Counted from the first letter of the stretch, positions 23,263-32,860 are shown. The stretch: 64,000 bases of DNA from Anastrepha obliqua (GCF_027943255.1 NC_072895.1:28432001-28496000), one strand, 5' to 3'. A program made the numbers and translations. The notes: generated from the sequence alone by a model not told the origin.

Positions 23263-24698
23263 ACTCCCCCACTTGAAGTGAAGTCGTCCTCGGCTTCTTT
23301 TATGGCCTTGTTCAACCTTATTTTGTTGTTCCATTGTTTAATGGAGATAAGTGCGGTAATTACCATGACAGCTATTCCAAGGACTATCAAAGAGCTTATG
23401 GATTGAACTGATCGCGTATTGATCAGTCCCTGCAACTGCGATATGTGCTTCAGATTTCTTATGTTGATTTCTTGCAGGTAAGGAAGTGATAGTACCGATA
23501 TGTGATCGGTAAAGTTAATATTCTGAGCGGGAGCGGCTTCTGGACGCGAACGGGCTATTTTATTCCAGTTGGTGTAAGTGGTGGTATTAATAGTTATTTC
23601 TCCTTCAAAAGTAATTAGAAAAGTGCCTTTGGTCAACTCTGTAAGGTTCCCGTCAAATATCGACGCGGGTTGGTTATTTATTAATACAATTCCATTATCG
23701 ATTTCTTCAGCAACTACTATCTGATCGGCTGATTTCGACTTGCAGTTTGCAGAGTGTTTATTTAGAAGTTGCATTGCGCAAGGACTCTCCTGCAAGGGCT
23801 GGCAAAAACTCGCCATCATGGTTTCTCTGCAATTATGGACTGGAACATATCTTCCGGAGCACTCAGCTACTGCATCGGTTTCCAAAGAAAGTATCTTCTC
23901 AGTGTGTACCACAGGCAATAGCTTTACATAGTTACAAACACTAGTTATTTTCGGAAATTTAATAATGAAATAAATACATTGCATATCTTGGAATATCTTA
24001 ATTTTAGATACTTGTAGTATGTCACTTATGCTAACATTGGTAGAGTGCTCAGCTGCTAGAATATCATTAATTTCTAAACCATTCAACAAAATTGGGTTAA
24101 TAACATTTATTTTCCCTAAGGTGACAGATGTTATAATTGTTTCCAATTCCATTATTACTGCCCTATTTCTCGCAGAGGCTAAAGCAAATAGATTGCCTGT
24201 ATCTATCTGTATTTTTTTAGAAGTTCTCAATAGTTCATTAACAGTTTTGGTCAGTTCATTTATTCTTTTCTGTGTTTTAGAATTTATCGATATTTGTTGT
24301 TCATGAGATTCTATTAAGGTCTCAGTTTTGGTCTTAACCTCTTGGAAATCATCGAAGTCCGGCGTTCCTGCGATGTATTTTAATGCAGTTCCCAACACGT
24401 TAATACTACGAGCCTGTCGGTGATGAAGTCTTACTGCGTCGAGTAGTTGGGTAATCTGTTCCGCGTCATTTTGTAAGAGTCGTTTTATGTGTGTTTGTGG
24501 AAATTGGTCCAAGAGTCTGTTCGTATCATCAACTATTGCCTCATAATTCGATAGGTTGGTTTTATGTACAAGAAATCCGTTCAGTTCATGTATGGCTACT
24601 CTACCAGTAGTGATAGGAATGTAGTATGAACTGGTGTAATTAAGTATTTTTGCCTCAGCCGAAAGGCTTAGCAAGATGACAGTTATAAACTTAAACAT
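23250..24698 (-). CDS. env: errantivirus envelope protein, intact 482-codon frame
   Basis: An intact open frame from ATG 24698 to TAA 23252-23250. The encoded protein has the layout of insect errantivirus envelope proteins, which are related to baculovirus F fusion proteins. There is a short hydrophobic signal peptide at about residues 1-16 and a furin-type RQAR site at 94-97. A hydrophobic fusion-peptide-like segment ([13 protein letters not shown]) follows directly. Next come a long heptad-rich region (about 120-200), a Cys-containing ectodomain, a transmembrane helix at about 433-453 and a basic cytoplasmic tail of about 28 residues. The frame is unbroken and ends inside the 3' LTR, as in relatives. 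No gag or pol lies beside it. Whether it is expressed is unknown; transcription could start in the 5' LTR at 25.1-25.4 kb. Confidence 0.9.
   Translation of the reverse strand: MFKFITVILLSLSAEAKILNYTSSYYIPITTGRVAIHELNGFLVHKTNLSNYEAIVDDTNRLLDQFPQTHIKRLLQNDAEQITQLLDAVRLHHRQARSINVLGTALKYIAGTPDFDDFQEVKTKTETLIESHEQQISINSKTQKRINELTKTVNELLRTSKKIQIDTGNLFALASARNRAVIMELETIITSVTLGKINVINPILLNGLEINDILAAEHSTNVSISDILQVSKIKIFQDMQCIYFIIKFPKITSVCNYVKLLPVVHTEKILSLETDAVAECSGRYVPVHNCRETMMASFCQPLQESPCAMQLLNKHSANCKSKSADQIVVAEEIDNGIVLINNQPASIFDGNLTELTKGTFLITFEGEITINTTTYTNWNKIARSRPEAAPAQNINFTDHISVLSLPYLQEINIRNLKHISQLQGLINTRSVQSISSLIVLGIAVMVITALISIKQWNNKIRLNKAIKEAEDDFTSSGGVVNT
23263..23276 (-). other. polypurine tract of the errantivirus
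   Basis: On the minus strand, AAGTGGGGGAGT stands immediately before the AGTTAAC start of the 3' LTR. This is where plus-strand DNA synthesis is primed in gypsy-type elements. Confidence 0.75.
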
Positions 24699-25035
24699 CT
24701 AAGTTGCGTTGTCGCTCTCTGTGTTGTGTCTCGTTGTTCAGATGTCTGCTCTCGGTGTTGTTCCTCGTTGGCTACGCCTCGGCTTGGCGTGCAATGCCTT
24801 AAAATAATTGTTCGCTTATTTGGTTTGATTTTTTTAATTTCTTAATTGTTCACTTATTTGACTTATGTTCACGATATTTTTTCTTTGGTTTGATTTCTTT
24901 AACTTCTTATAGTTCACTTATTTGACTTATGTTCACGATATTTTTTTGAGCGTGGATTCGAACCACGGCCACGTCTTTCCACGAACGCGTTCACTATCCT
25001 TTTATAAGGACTTTTTAATACGTTCTTTTTTGCGT
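24699..25035 (-). other. errantivirus untranslated leader
   Basis: Non-coding leader of about 340 bp between the primer-binding site and the env ATG. It holds a direct repeat of about 30 bp (ATATCGTGAACATAAGTCAA) at about 24.94 and 24.88 kb on the minus strand. A GGTTCGAATCC box-B-like segment lies near 24.96 kb. The sequence just before the env ATG ends AACTTAG. Confidence 0.6.
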
Positions 25036-25054
25036 GGCCCCACGTTGGGCGCCA
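25036..25054 (-). other. tRNA primer-binding site of the errantivirus
   Basis: On the minus strand, TGGCGCCCAACGTGGGGCC follows directly on the AATT end of the 5' LTR, sharing one T. This is the position and the typical TGGCGCC sequence of a primer-binding site, and it proves the right-hand LTR is the 5' one. Confidence 0.8.
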
Positions 25055-25441
25055 ATTAATAATTTTAGTAAAACACCAATTTATTTTTGATGTAAATTTT
25101 ATTAACCTTGCTATGCAAGGGCAGCCGTAATGCTGAGCGAGTTAACATAAACTAACTAATTTGGTGACTGCACCTGAATACCTAACTTTGAAATTTAGCT
25201 ATTGCATGTGGACAACGCGTGACTTGAAGTTGCTGATAGAGCGTCTGCCGTATGTTGGTGATATCGGCTTACGCTCGCTGCTTGAACGTGGGATCGCTGC
25301 CTAACTGCCTGCTGCATTGCTCGCTCTGCGGATATAGTGGATATTGTTACATTTATTGTTGCGACTACTTTGTTATTAGAGCCGCAACATGGGTTATTGC
25401 TGGTGTTGTTGTCATGTGCCAAAAATTATTATGTGTTAACT
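25054..25441 (-). repeat. errantivirus 5' LTR
   Basis: Same length and sequence as the 3' LTR wherever compared, including identical translations on both strands over about 75 codons. It should hold the promoter; no TATA box was singled out. Confidence 0.9.
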
Positions 25442-25507
25442 TATAAGCCAAAAGGTTTAATAAAACTCCTTATAAAAAAGGCTCATTACTTTTCAATCAA
25501 ACCCTGT

Positions 25508-25625
25508 ATATTATTGGCGCATACACCCTTTTTGAGTGTTTGGCCGAGCTCCTCCTCTTGTTTGTGGGGTGCGTCTTGATGTTGTTCCACAAATGGAGGG
25601 ACCTACAGTTTCAAGCCGATTCCGA
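25508..25625 (-). repeat. SINE copy, 3' half
   Basis: The minus strand matches the shared SINE body: CGGAATCGGC, CAAATGGAGG-type segment, CACAAA...GAGGAGGAGC, CGGCCAAACAC and the TGTATGCGCCAATAATATA end. It directly adjoins the right end of the split mariner. The 5' half is missing. Confidence 0.7.
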
Positions 25626-25639
25626 ACGGCTAATTTGTT

Positions 25640-26065
25640 GTTGTCCAGTTTTTAAATGCGCGGACCTCTTTGTTATCGAAGTTAGCGCCCTTCATATGGT
25701 TTGATAGGGAACGGAAAAGATCGTAACCAGTCGGCGGATGCTGAAGGACTTCCCATTCAAGCTCTTGGAGAGCGGCTTTGACGACTTGTGCAACAAAAGG
25801 CCTGGGGTTATCGTGAAAGAGTGTGGTTTGACCATGCCGATCAGGTCTTTTCAGTCGAATAGCCGAATAGCCTCATTCACACGGTGTAGCTGGGCAATGT
25901 AGAGCTCCTTGTTGACCGTGGCATTCTTTTCGAGCATCTCCCTCTGCACCATGCCCTCCCGGTCCCACCAAACACATATCGCGACCTTCTTTGGTTGAAG
26001 ATGCGGCTTGACTCTCGACTTTGGCATATCTCTTGGAGCCACCCACTCATTTCTTTGCTTCATAT
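25640..26065 (-). pseudogene. mariner (DD34D type) transposase fragment
   Basis: On the minus strand: MKQRNEWVAPRDMPKSRVKP, then KVAICVWWDREGM, TVNKELYIAQLHRVNEAIRL, and after a frameshift LFHDNPRPFVAQVVKAALQE with the second catalytic Asp. The third motif is lost in a deletion (HPPTGYDLFRS). It is the same subfamily as the 15.7-16.5 kb copy, in opposite orientation. Confidence 0.8.
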
Positions 26066-26439
26066 TGATATGCCGTCACCATATCTTATGAGGCTAATAG
26101 CAATGCCCTCTCTAATCGAACCGCAAAACTTATTGAACAACCTTGCAGATGATATTTGGCTTCAACATGACGGCGCTACGTCCGACACATCCAGCTTAAA
26201 ATTTTATCTCTTGCGCACCATCGACAAAAATAGAATAATAGCCTGACGAAACGGTGATGTCAATAGACTGCCTGGAAGCTGCTTTTTAACACCATTAGTA
26301 TATTTTTTGGAGCGTTCAACTTGGGATAACCAACCAAGCATTAGAGATCCAAACAAGGAGTTAAGTTGAAAATTTGAAATCGTAGTTACTACTAGTGAGA
26401 TTATTTGTTTTGTCTAATGGACTCCTCGCCTTTCAATTT

Positions 26440-26815
26440 CCAAGCTCGTAGCTGTGTTTACCGGTCACTGGACGTAGCTGTGTTTACACACACGGAAAAA
26501 TTAGGGTTACCATTTAACCCCCATTGCAGAAGTTGTGGCGAGCTTTCCGAAAAAGAGATTGTTGAGCCGTTTCTTTGTAAATGCCTGGGTTGAGCAGCCA
26601 GACGATTAAGGTCACTGGGTGCTGCTTTCTTCGACAGCGTGGGGCAGTGTGCCAATCTAAATCCCATCAAGCTTCTCCATTATATCAACAGTTTTGGCTG
26701 GCTGCCTGTTGAAGGTCTCATAATAGTATCAAAAGGGCGCTTCAATGCTACTTGAGCAGTGCCAGACTGGTACTTCAACTATTTTACCTACCTACCTAAC
26801 AATAAAACAACAAAT
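26440..26815 (+). pseudogene. LINE ORF2 C-terminal tail and 3' end
   Basis: The plus strand reads NPHCRSCGELSEKEIVEPFL, then CKCLG, LRSLGAAFFDSVGQCANLNP and LLHYINSFGW. This is the zinc-knuckle tail (CRSCG...FLCKC) of an I/LOA-type LINE. The 3' UTR ends near 26800 in CTACCTACCTAAC units followed by an A-rich stretch. A TGA after CLG breaks the frame. Confidence 0.7.
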
Positions 26816-27509
26816 TTCATTATTGCTATAAATTATTTGTCGATATTTCTAGCTCAATTTGAAGTCATCTTCGGGACACTAAGAAACTTCAATATGGGTT
26901 TTTATCAAGACTGATAGAAACAAGATTGCAGCCAACAGAGAGTGGGTGACGTCGAACCAGTCTAGTTGTGTAGTGTTGCTAACCCTTTGATCCTCGCAAT
27001 AAATTTAGTGCTTTTTTATATTCGAACAGCGTAAATTTTAGAGTTTGGTGTTTGTTTCTTTTTTTTAATTTAAAGCTAACAAGCTAATTGTAGGTTGAAA
27101 GAAATTGTAAAATAAAAAAAGGCTAAAAAAAGGTTCCCCTGGCATTTGCAGCGTATGATGAGATGATTTTACTGCTAATGAAAATTTATTGATTCTTATA
27201 AAATTTGTTGTTTTAAAAGTGCAAATTTCATTTTTTGTACCTTTTGAGGTTACTTAAGAATATTAGATCTTCTTCTCGCTACTCTTCTTAAAATATAAAA
27301 TCTTTTTATAAATTGTAGAGACCCTTTGAGTTTACTGAATACGAATTAAGGCCATAGAGGTATATTGATATTAAAAAAAAAATGCTAAAAAATACCAGAT
27401 AATACTGAAGAAATCATAAAGACTTTTTGAAATATAAGTACCTTATCTTGTCACATAACCTAAAATATAGCAAAAAAGTGTTTTTCAGTCCTTTTTTGAA
27501 GACATTCTG
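26816..27509. other. no gene seen
   Basis: AT-rich DNA between a LINE end and the TTAA-flanked element. No motif was recognised. Confidence 0.4.
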
Positions 27510-28536
27510 TTAAGGGGTTAGGGGTAGTCAGAATTTCCAAAAAATTTAATTGTTTTTGGCATTTTCTTAAAGTATAAAATCTTATAAATAGTCTGTGAAA
27601 ATTTGAAGTGAATCCGTCAAATACTTTTCGAGTTATTGAACAATTAACAAAGGGCGCTCGGGCGCTCCGGTAATCGATAGCAAAACTTTAAATGCATTTT
27701 TCTCAAAACTATGTTTTTTGAACTGGTGATCACTGTAACTTAAAAACCGCTTAGTAGATTTCAAAAAAATTTATACTGCTTTTGAAAAGCATAAAAAACT
27801 CGTGCCTGATCGAATGATTTTTTTTTTTTAATTTCGATTTTTTTTAAACAATTAATTGTCGATTTTTTTCTCTAAAATCTGAAAAATATTTCCTGAGGCC
27901 GCCATATTGTTAATTTTGAGAAAAAAAAGCTTCGATCAGGCACAAGATTATCTATTAATAAAACTAATTTCTCTTGTCCGATTGATTTTGATCACCGCAA
28001 GGAACTTCTGGACAAACGGGCTCCACACAAACAGCGATAATTTTCACAATTATTATTTTTTTTTTAATTTTGCTAAAGTCAAGTCGAAACAGGATGTATT
28101 AATGCTACGCTATTATTTTTGTAAAAAAAAGCAACTGACTAGCAAAAAAATAAAATACCAGTCTAACGGTTAGACGCGATAGAAGTGAAACCTTCCGTAA
28201 AACAAACTGAGAGAGAATAAGACGAAAGCAGCATTAGGAGCGGGATAATTATAGGTTCATTATAATATTGCTATAAAGTTCATATTTGATTTTCTTCATT
28301 TTATTATTATTCATCCTCAATGTTTTCAATTTCAACAAATGATACGAGTGGCTTATGATAGATAAAATATGATACAAATGCTTTGGTTTCGATGTTGTCA
28401 AAAAAAATACCCAAACGGACCGAAGAAACAGACTTACTAATTTCTTCCATTTTCGTCTACTTGTATTCATATAAATATTTATGTCTCTTCCCACCAAAGC
28501 TAAATGTATTAGTATATTTCTTCTTGTACTTATTCA

Positions 28537-28691
28537 AGGCCGAAATCCCGGCGGTACTGTAATACCGGGCCAACCGGTGGCAGAGGTGGAGCAAGCCCCT
28601 AAAACACTCCGCCCATTTCCAAAAATCAGTTTAACATTTGTTGTCCTCCGATGGAGGATCTATCAGATGTTAAGCTGATAAGAACAGATAG
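28537..28691 (-). pseudogene. U2: U2 snRNA-like sequence, body and 3' end
   Basis: The minus strand matches U2 from the middle of its 5' domain to the 3' end: ATCTGTTCTTATCAGC, the stem-loop IIa/b segment CTCCATCGGAGGACAAC, an Sm site AAACTGATTTTTGGA, then GGGGCTTGCTCCACC and the 3' stem-loop with TACCGCCGGGATTTCGG. The first 35 nt or so of U2 are replaced by unrelated DNA, and the branch-site recognition sequence GUAGUA reads CTATCTA instead. Without that segment and a promoter it cannot make working U2. Confidence 0.85.
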
Positions 28692-28792
28692 ATAAAGTGG
28701 GCTTTAAGACCGTTTTCCCCGGGGGGACATTTCCCCCCCGGGGTGATACATAAAAAATTCCCGCACTCTTTTCGAGAGTGACGGTTCGCTAC

Positions 28793-28892
28793 ATATATTA
28801 AAATCAGCTTAACATTAGTTGTCCTCCGATGGAGGATCTATCAGATGTTAAGCTGATACACTTTGATCTTAGCCATAAGGCCGAGAAGCGAT
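28793..28892 (-). pseudogene. U2: U2 snRNA-like sequence, 5' domain with internal deletion
   Basis: The minus strand begins exactly at the U2 5' end (ATCGCTTCTCGGCC at 28892) and continues TTATGGCTAAGATCAAAGTG. The next 13 nt of U2 are missing, so GTGTA joins directly to TCAGCTTAACATC, and the GUAGUA branch-site recognition sequence is gone. Stem-loop II follows, then a weak Sm-like GATTTTAATA where homology ends. The segment between the two U2 blocks (28692-28792) is unrelated and includes a G/C hairpin. An authentic-looking promoter element precedes it. Confidence 0.85.
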
Positions 28893-28933
28893 AACCATAT
28901 ACAACCAACAAACTACCTTGTCAATACATTTTC

Positions 28934-28954
28934 TAATAAACCTTTTGAGAATTA
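28934..28954 (-). promoter_or_regulatory. snRNA promoter element (PSEA-like)
   Basis: On the minus strand, TAATTCTCAAAAGGTTTATT lies at about -62 to -43 from the U2 5' end. This fits the insect snRNA proximal sequence element A, which binds the SNAPc complex at about -61 to -41 and resembles TAATTCCCAACTGGTTTTA in Drosophila. No TATA box is seen at -25, which would favour RNA polymerase II, as for normal U2. Confidence 0.6.
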
Positions 28955-29104
28955 CACGCTCACAAAAATGAATGTACGAAATATTTATACCGATTCACTT
29001 AAACTGACTTCCAGTATCTAAACCAAAAATAGAGAAGCCAAAAACCTGTTTTCAATAAATAATCAGAAATGTCCTACAATGCAAATTTCAAAAAAAAAAA
29101 ATTT

Positions 29105-29175
29105 TTTTTTCTTGTGATTCGAACCAAGAATTTTGGATCGGAAGCTCACATTGCTAGCCGCTCGGCTATCGCGAT
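29105..29175 (-). other. tRNA-like sequence with box A and box B
   Basis: On the minus strand, TAGCCGAGCGGCTAG fits the polymerase III box A, and GGTTCGAATCA about 40 nt downstream fits box B. The acceptor ends do not pair, and A/T runs follow directly. It is more likely a tRNA-derived transposon segment than a tRNA gene. Confidence 0.5.
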
Positions 29176-29519
29176 ATGCTGTCGGCGCTGGCCTAAAAGT
29201 TATTTAGTTCGTCGCTACGTTTATATCAACATATAATATAACGCTTCGTAGCCAAGAGGGTCGCTTTTTCGTTTCACTTTTTCTCAAATCACTCCCAACG
29301 ATTCTAAAGAAGTTTTCACTTCAAAAATGATTCAAAATTATCATTTTTCGGGCCTCTGACTACCCCTAACCCCTTAACATTAAATACAAGGATGCACACT
29401 CAGAAGCTAGATACCAGAAAAATGCTAGATTAAGTTACGAAAATGATAATATGGTTACACTAATCAGCAATTTGGCTAGTGTGACGTCACGCAAATCAGC
29501 TGATATTGTCAAACTCGCT

Positions 29520-29594
29520 GAGAGCAAAGTAATAGTACCACGATAAGCGCCACCTCATTATTCTCTTTATCGTGGGTTTTTATATTTGCTCTCT
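29520..29594. repeat. short imperfect inverted repeat
   Basis: GAGAGCAAA...CCACGATAA at 29520 is mirrored by TTATCGTGG...TTTGCTCTC ending at about 29594. The arms are about 27 nt, with the central nine poorly matched, and the loop is 20 nt. CAAACTC/CAAACTT segments further out extend the symmetry weakly, so a small foldback element is possible. Confidence 0.5.
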
Positions 29595-29815
29595 TCTTCA
29601 CTATCTCTCAGAGAGTGTCAAGTTTGGACCTACAATAGGCACTATATAGCAAGCAGCCTCTTAAAGTAAAATCTAGTGAAAAATTTCCTAGTACTACTTG
29701 ACTGACAGTAGGTAGTGAAATGTGTTGAAGTGCCAGTTTGGCACTCCTCGAGTAGCACTGAAGCGAAATCTGGTGAAAAATTCCAAGTGAACAGTAACGA
29801 AGTGAATTTCTTGAA

Positions 29816-29980
29816 ATGTCCAAGAGGTTGAAGATAGCAGCGAGTCGTGGGGAACCTCTAATTGAGTCCAATTACTCAGGCACCGCTACTAGCAACCAAC
29901 CAAATATTATGTCGAGAGGAGTGGCCAAGGATTTCTGGAGTGAAAGAAACAGAATTACTAACATGAAAATGTCGCGATAG
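29816..29980 (+). other. small open frame of unknown meaning
   Basis: ATG 29816 opens 54 codons beginning MSKRLKIAASRGE and ending MKMSR before TAG. The start is hydrophilic and basic and looks gene-like, but no family is recognised and there is no continuing exon signal. It could be the start of a transposon ORF1 or chance. Confidence 0.15.
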
Positions 29981-31140
29981 CTGCCACTAAGCCTTGGGAT
30001 AGCTCTTTTTTTTTCTACTTAAGCACTCATTTTACTTCAATATACCCCAGTAAAACTAATCAAATAAAATATTTTTTTTGAGATTTGCAAATATTTTCAC
30101 GCTTTTTCGCCCAGTGCATCTTGTCAGTGGTCAAACGAAGGAAAAGAAGGAAGTACATGGCAATGATAAAATCCGTTGCCGCACTTTATCATTTCACTAA
30201 AAATGTTTAACTTCTAAAGTCCATTATTACGCTTGTTTGTTGGCTGTTTGCTTGGCGGTTACTTTTGTTTGTTTTATAGTGGCCAATATCGTTCACGACT
30301 GAGCCGCCGACTGTTGGAATTTTGCGCTTCGATCGTTTCGTCTTATAAAACATGAGTCTACCAATCGTTTTTACGGCTATTTGTTATCGACAACGAAGTT
30401 GATTCCTCTGCTGTGCTGCATTGCTTGATGTTGTTGGAACATACAAACAATTATACATACAAACATACGAACAATCATACACACATACAAGCAGACCTAC
30501 ATAAATACGTGCAATTCCATTTGAACTCCTCTTTCTGTTGTTGTTGATGTTGTTGTTTTTGTTACAATGCCGGTAATGGCAACATCGGTTGTAATGTTAG
30601 CCTGTTAGCTGCCACCAATTGGCGCAAAAGGCGCATGCGCAGCAACCAACGGTGTGATAAATATCGCTTGCAACAAAAAAGTTACTAACAAACGACAGCA
30701 GCACAGCCAGAGCATTACCGCCTTGTAAGCAACAACAATTGTGCTAGCAACAATTGTAGCAGTGCTGTGTTTTTTGTTATTGGCTTTGTTGTACTTGAAC
30801 AGCTCGTTCGATATTAAATGGTCATATTGTGCAGAAAAGGCCGAACAAAACAGGGAACACGAAATCCCAATGGAAAAGCAAAAGCATTCGAAGAAGAAAA
30901 AACAGCAACAAAACGCAATTGAACAGTGGGAGTACACACATACATATTTACGGACATAAATTCAAGGGATCCCGGTCCCAAACATTTTCGAGATATTTGC
31001 GTTTTCTTACGAATCATAGGGAAAGGACACAGAAAACTCTTCTTTATAGCAGAAGAAAGCAACATTGACTTTGGCATAGACTTTTTTTCAGCAGATGTGG
31101 ATATGTTAGAATGTTTTTGTTTTTGTTTTCTTTTTAACTT
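29981..31140. other. single-copy DNA, no gene recognised
   Basis: Contains TTG/TGTTGT repeats at about 30535-30560 and a short ACAT-type tract at 30440-30490. A TTATAAAA at about 30343 has no convincing initiator. No coding signal. Confidence 0.4.
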
Positions 31141-31535
31141 GACACCAAGCCAAGCGATTTTTTGAAAGCAATGGACATGGAGAAAGATTCTGTGGAAGAT
31201 CTTGAGACCCTTACACGTTGGTGACGGCGAATATCACAGGCGATGAAACGATGAGCTGCATGAGCCTTAAGGCGACATAAACATGGCGCAGCGAATAAAG
31301 ATCCAGTGGCTAGGTTGGCTGGGTCATGTCGCCCGAATCGATACAAACGCTTCGGCTCTGAAAGTATTCCATGCGGTACCAGCTGGTGGTAGCAGAGGAA
31401 GAAGAAGGCCTGTTCTGCGATGGAAAGATCCGGGGGAGAAGGACTTGGCTTCCCTTGACGCCTGGCGCGCTTTGTTATACTCGGCCAAAATCGCATAAGG
31501 GGTTATCGCGCCAATCAAAAAGAAGAAGAGGAAGA
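31141..31535 (+). pseudogene. RTE-like LINE 3' end, copy 1 of a tandem pair
   Basis: The plus strand reads QRIKIQWLGWLGHVARIDTN, then AGGSRGRRRPVLRWKDPGEK and LLYSAKIA with its stop at 31496-31498. This is the same C-terminal order as the copy at 1.8-2.3 kb. A GCGCCAATCAAAAAGAAGAAG tail with AAG repeats follows. Upstream homology reaches to about 31170 in broken frames. Confidence 0.8.
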
Positions 31536-32067
31536 AAAGACATGATTCCTCGCACAAAGTTCTCCCTGGAAATTTGAAAATCAGGACTTCCACTCCGCTA
31601 AAATCATAATTCTCAAATAAAACCTCATTTCTTGAATATCTCATTGGGAATACTAAATCCTATAGATCTGTGTCAACTTTCGAAGTACCCCTAGGTAGCA
31701 ATCTGGGTCCTATCTTGTTTATACTTTTCAACAATGACGTCGCAGGCGATGGAACGATGAACTATATGAGCTTTACGACGAGATAGATATATCGCAGCGA
31801 ATAAAGATCCAGCGCTGGAAAGATCAGGTGGAGAAGGACTTGGCTTCACTTGATATTTCCAACTGGCACCGGTTAACACGAGAAAGAAACGACTAGTGCG
31901 CTTTGTTAAACTCGGCCAAAATCGCATAAGGAGCCAATGCGCCAATCAAAGAGAAGAATATACATGACTTCTCGCAGAAAGTTCTCCTCTGGAAATTTAA
32001 AAATCAAGATTTCCACTCGGCTAAAATCGTGCTTCTCAAATAGAACCTCATTTGTTGAATACCTCCA
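31536..32067 (+). repeat. tandem duplication including LINE 3' end and flank
   Basis: The segment GACATGATTCCTCGCACAAA...CTCATTTCTTGAATA at 31540-31645 recurs at 31962-32066. The RTE-like LINE tail precedes both (31280-31535 and about 31740-31957, the second reading RWKDQVEKDLASLDISNWHR). The offset is about 420 bp. Flanking DNA is duplicated along with the LINE, which argues for segment duplication rather than two insertions. Confidence 0.6.
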
Positions 32068-32640
32068 CGTTTTCCAGGCCCATGCAGTCGCTTTCCTCAA
32101 CTTATTATGTTTCAAAATGTTTGTTTCTGGTCTCAGTCAATGAAATTCGGGATCTTCGTGTTATTCTTGATTCGTCTTTTACGTTCATTGTACATTAAAA
32201 CTCTATTATTTCGAAGATATATTCCAAATTAGCTTTTTTACGACGCTATGCTAGTGATTTTAAAGACCGATACACTAGAAAAAATCTGAGTTAACCCATT
32301 CGAAGTTGGAGTATGCCGCCGTCGTCTGGAATCCGTTGCATGCCTCACATTCCCTTACAATCGAAAGAGTTCAATGCACGTTTTTACGTTTCGCTCTTCT
32401 ACCTTTACACTTTGATAGTCCCTTGTCCCTACAGTGCTAGGTGCCCGCTTATCAATGTTTTATCACCTGCGATCCGACGTCTTGTTCAATGTTTAATGTT
32501 TATATACGATATAGCATCCGGTACGATTGACGGTTCAGATTCGCTCGGTCGAATAACTTTTAATGTTCCTTATAGATTGCTTTCATGTTGAAGTTCACAG
32601 ATCTAATTACCTTAATTTTGCCCCTCTTACAAGAGTAACT
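31645..32640 (+). pseudogene. Jockey/I-like LINE reverse transcriptase and tail, interrupted
   Basis: 31650-31735 encodes YRSVSTFEVPLGSNLGPILF, the conserved RT motif before the active site (PxGSxLGPxLF). After the RTE-containing segment (about 31740-32067), frames resume with FLNLLCFKMF, DLRVILDSSFTFIVH-like and SKLEYAAVVWNP-like reading in shifted frames. Near 32510-32580 it reads GTIDGSDSLGRITFNVPYRL. The order fits a LINE RT thumb and C-terminus. It has many breaks. Confidence 0.6.
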
Positions 32641-32649
32641 GAAGAGCTT

Positions 32650-32860
32650 AGTCGGTATGTGTCTACAGCGACAGCAAAACTGCGCTCATAGTCGTAGACA
32701 GCCCTCCCGGGTCAAAGAATTTGTCCTCATAGCCCATCCTAGCTAAAGAGTCAGTGGTCTCCTTACTCATGTGTCCCGGAACCCATGTTAGCATCAGGAT
32801 ATTATGTCTACCGATATATTTCAGTCGAACATTTTCGGGCCAAAGAATTTGGCTACAGAG
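32650..32860 (-). pseudogene. LINE RNase H fragment
   Basis: The minus strand reads NVRLKYIGRHNILMLTWVPG, HMSKETTDSLARMG and FFDPGGLS. This is the last part of an RNase H domain (the WVPGH motif), with the usual GNExAD degenerated. It stands head to head with a plus-strand fragment of what seems the same LINE family. Confidence 0.6.

Larger units (their letters stand above)
22875..25441 (-). mobile_element. env-only errantivirus (Ty3/gypsy) provirus
   Basis: Two 388-bp LTRs (22875-23262 and 25054-25441) in direct orientation flank a region that contains only an env gene and leader. The target duplication TATA is present at 22871-22874 and 25442-25445; 4-bp duplications at TATA-like sites are usual for this group. 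A primer-binding site lies inside the right LTR and a polypurine tract inside the left LTR, which fixes the orientation as minus. Gag and pol are wholly absent, so the copy cannot replicate alone. The LTRs look identical wherever compared, which indicates a recent insertion. Confidence 0.9.
27514..29373. mobile_element. TTAA-flanked DNA transposon carrying U2 snRNA sequence
   Basis: TTAA at 27510-27513 and 29374-29377 flank inverted ends GGGGTTAGGGGTAGTCAGA (left) and their exact inverse (right). A TTAA duplication is the hallmark of piggyBac-type transposition; the superfamily is inferred from that alone. No transposase frame is present in the 1.86 kb interior. It contains an AT-rich left part, a GTGCCTGATCGAA foldback (27806-27945), two U2 snRNA-derived blocks, an snRNA promoter element and a tRNA-like block near the right end. 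Confidence 0.7.

Noticed and set aside
23016..23406. Frames inside the 3' LTR and opposite env
   Set aside because: They recur identically in both LTRs or lie antisense to env, so they are shadows.
29105..29175. tRNA gene
   Set aside because: Box A and B fit, but the acceptor stem does not pair and no clear anticodon arm forms.
30343..30350. TTATAAAA as a promoter
   Set aside because: No initiator at the right distance and no open frame or RNA downstream.
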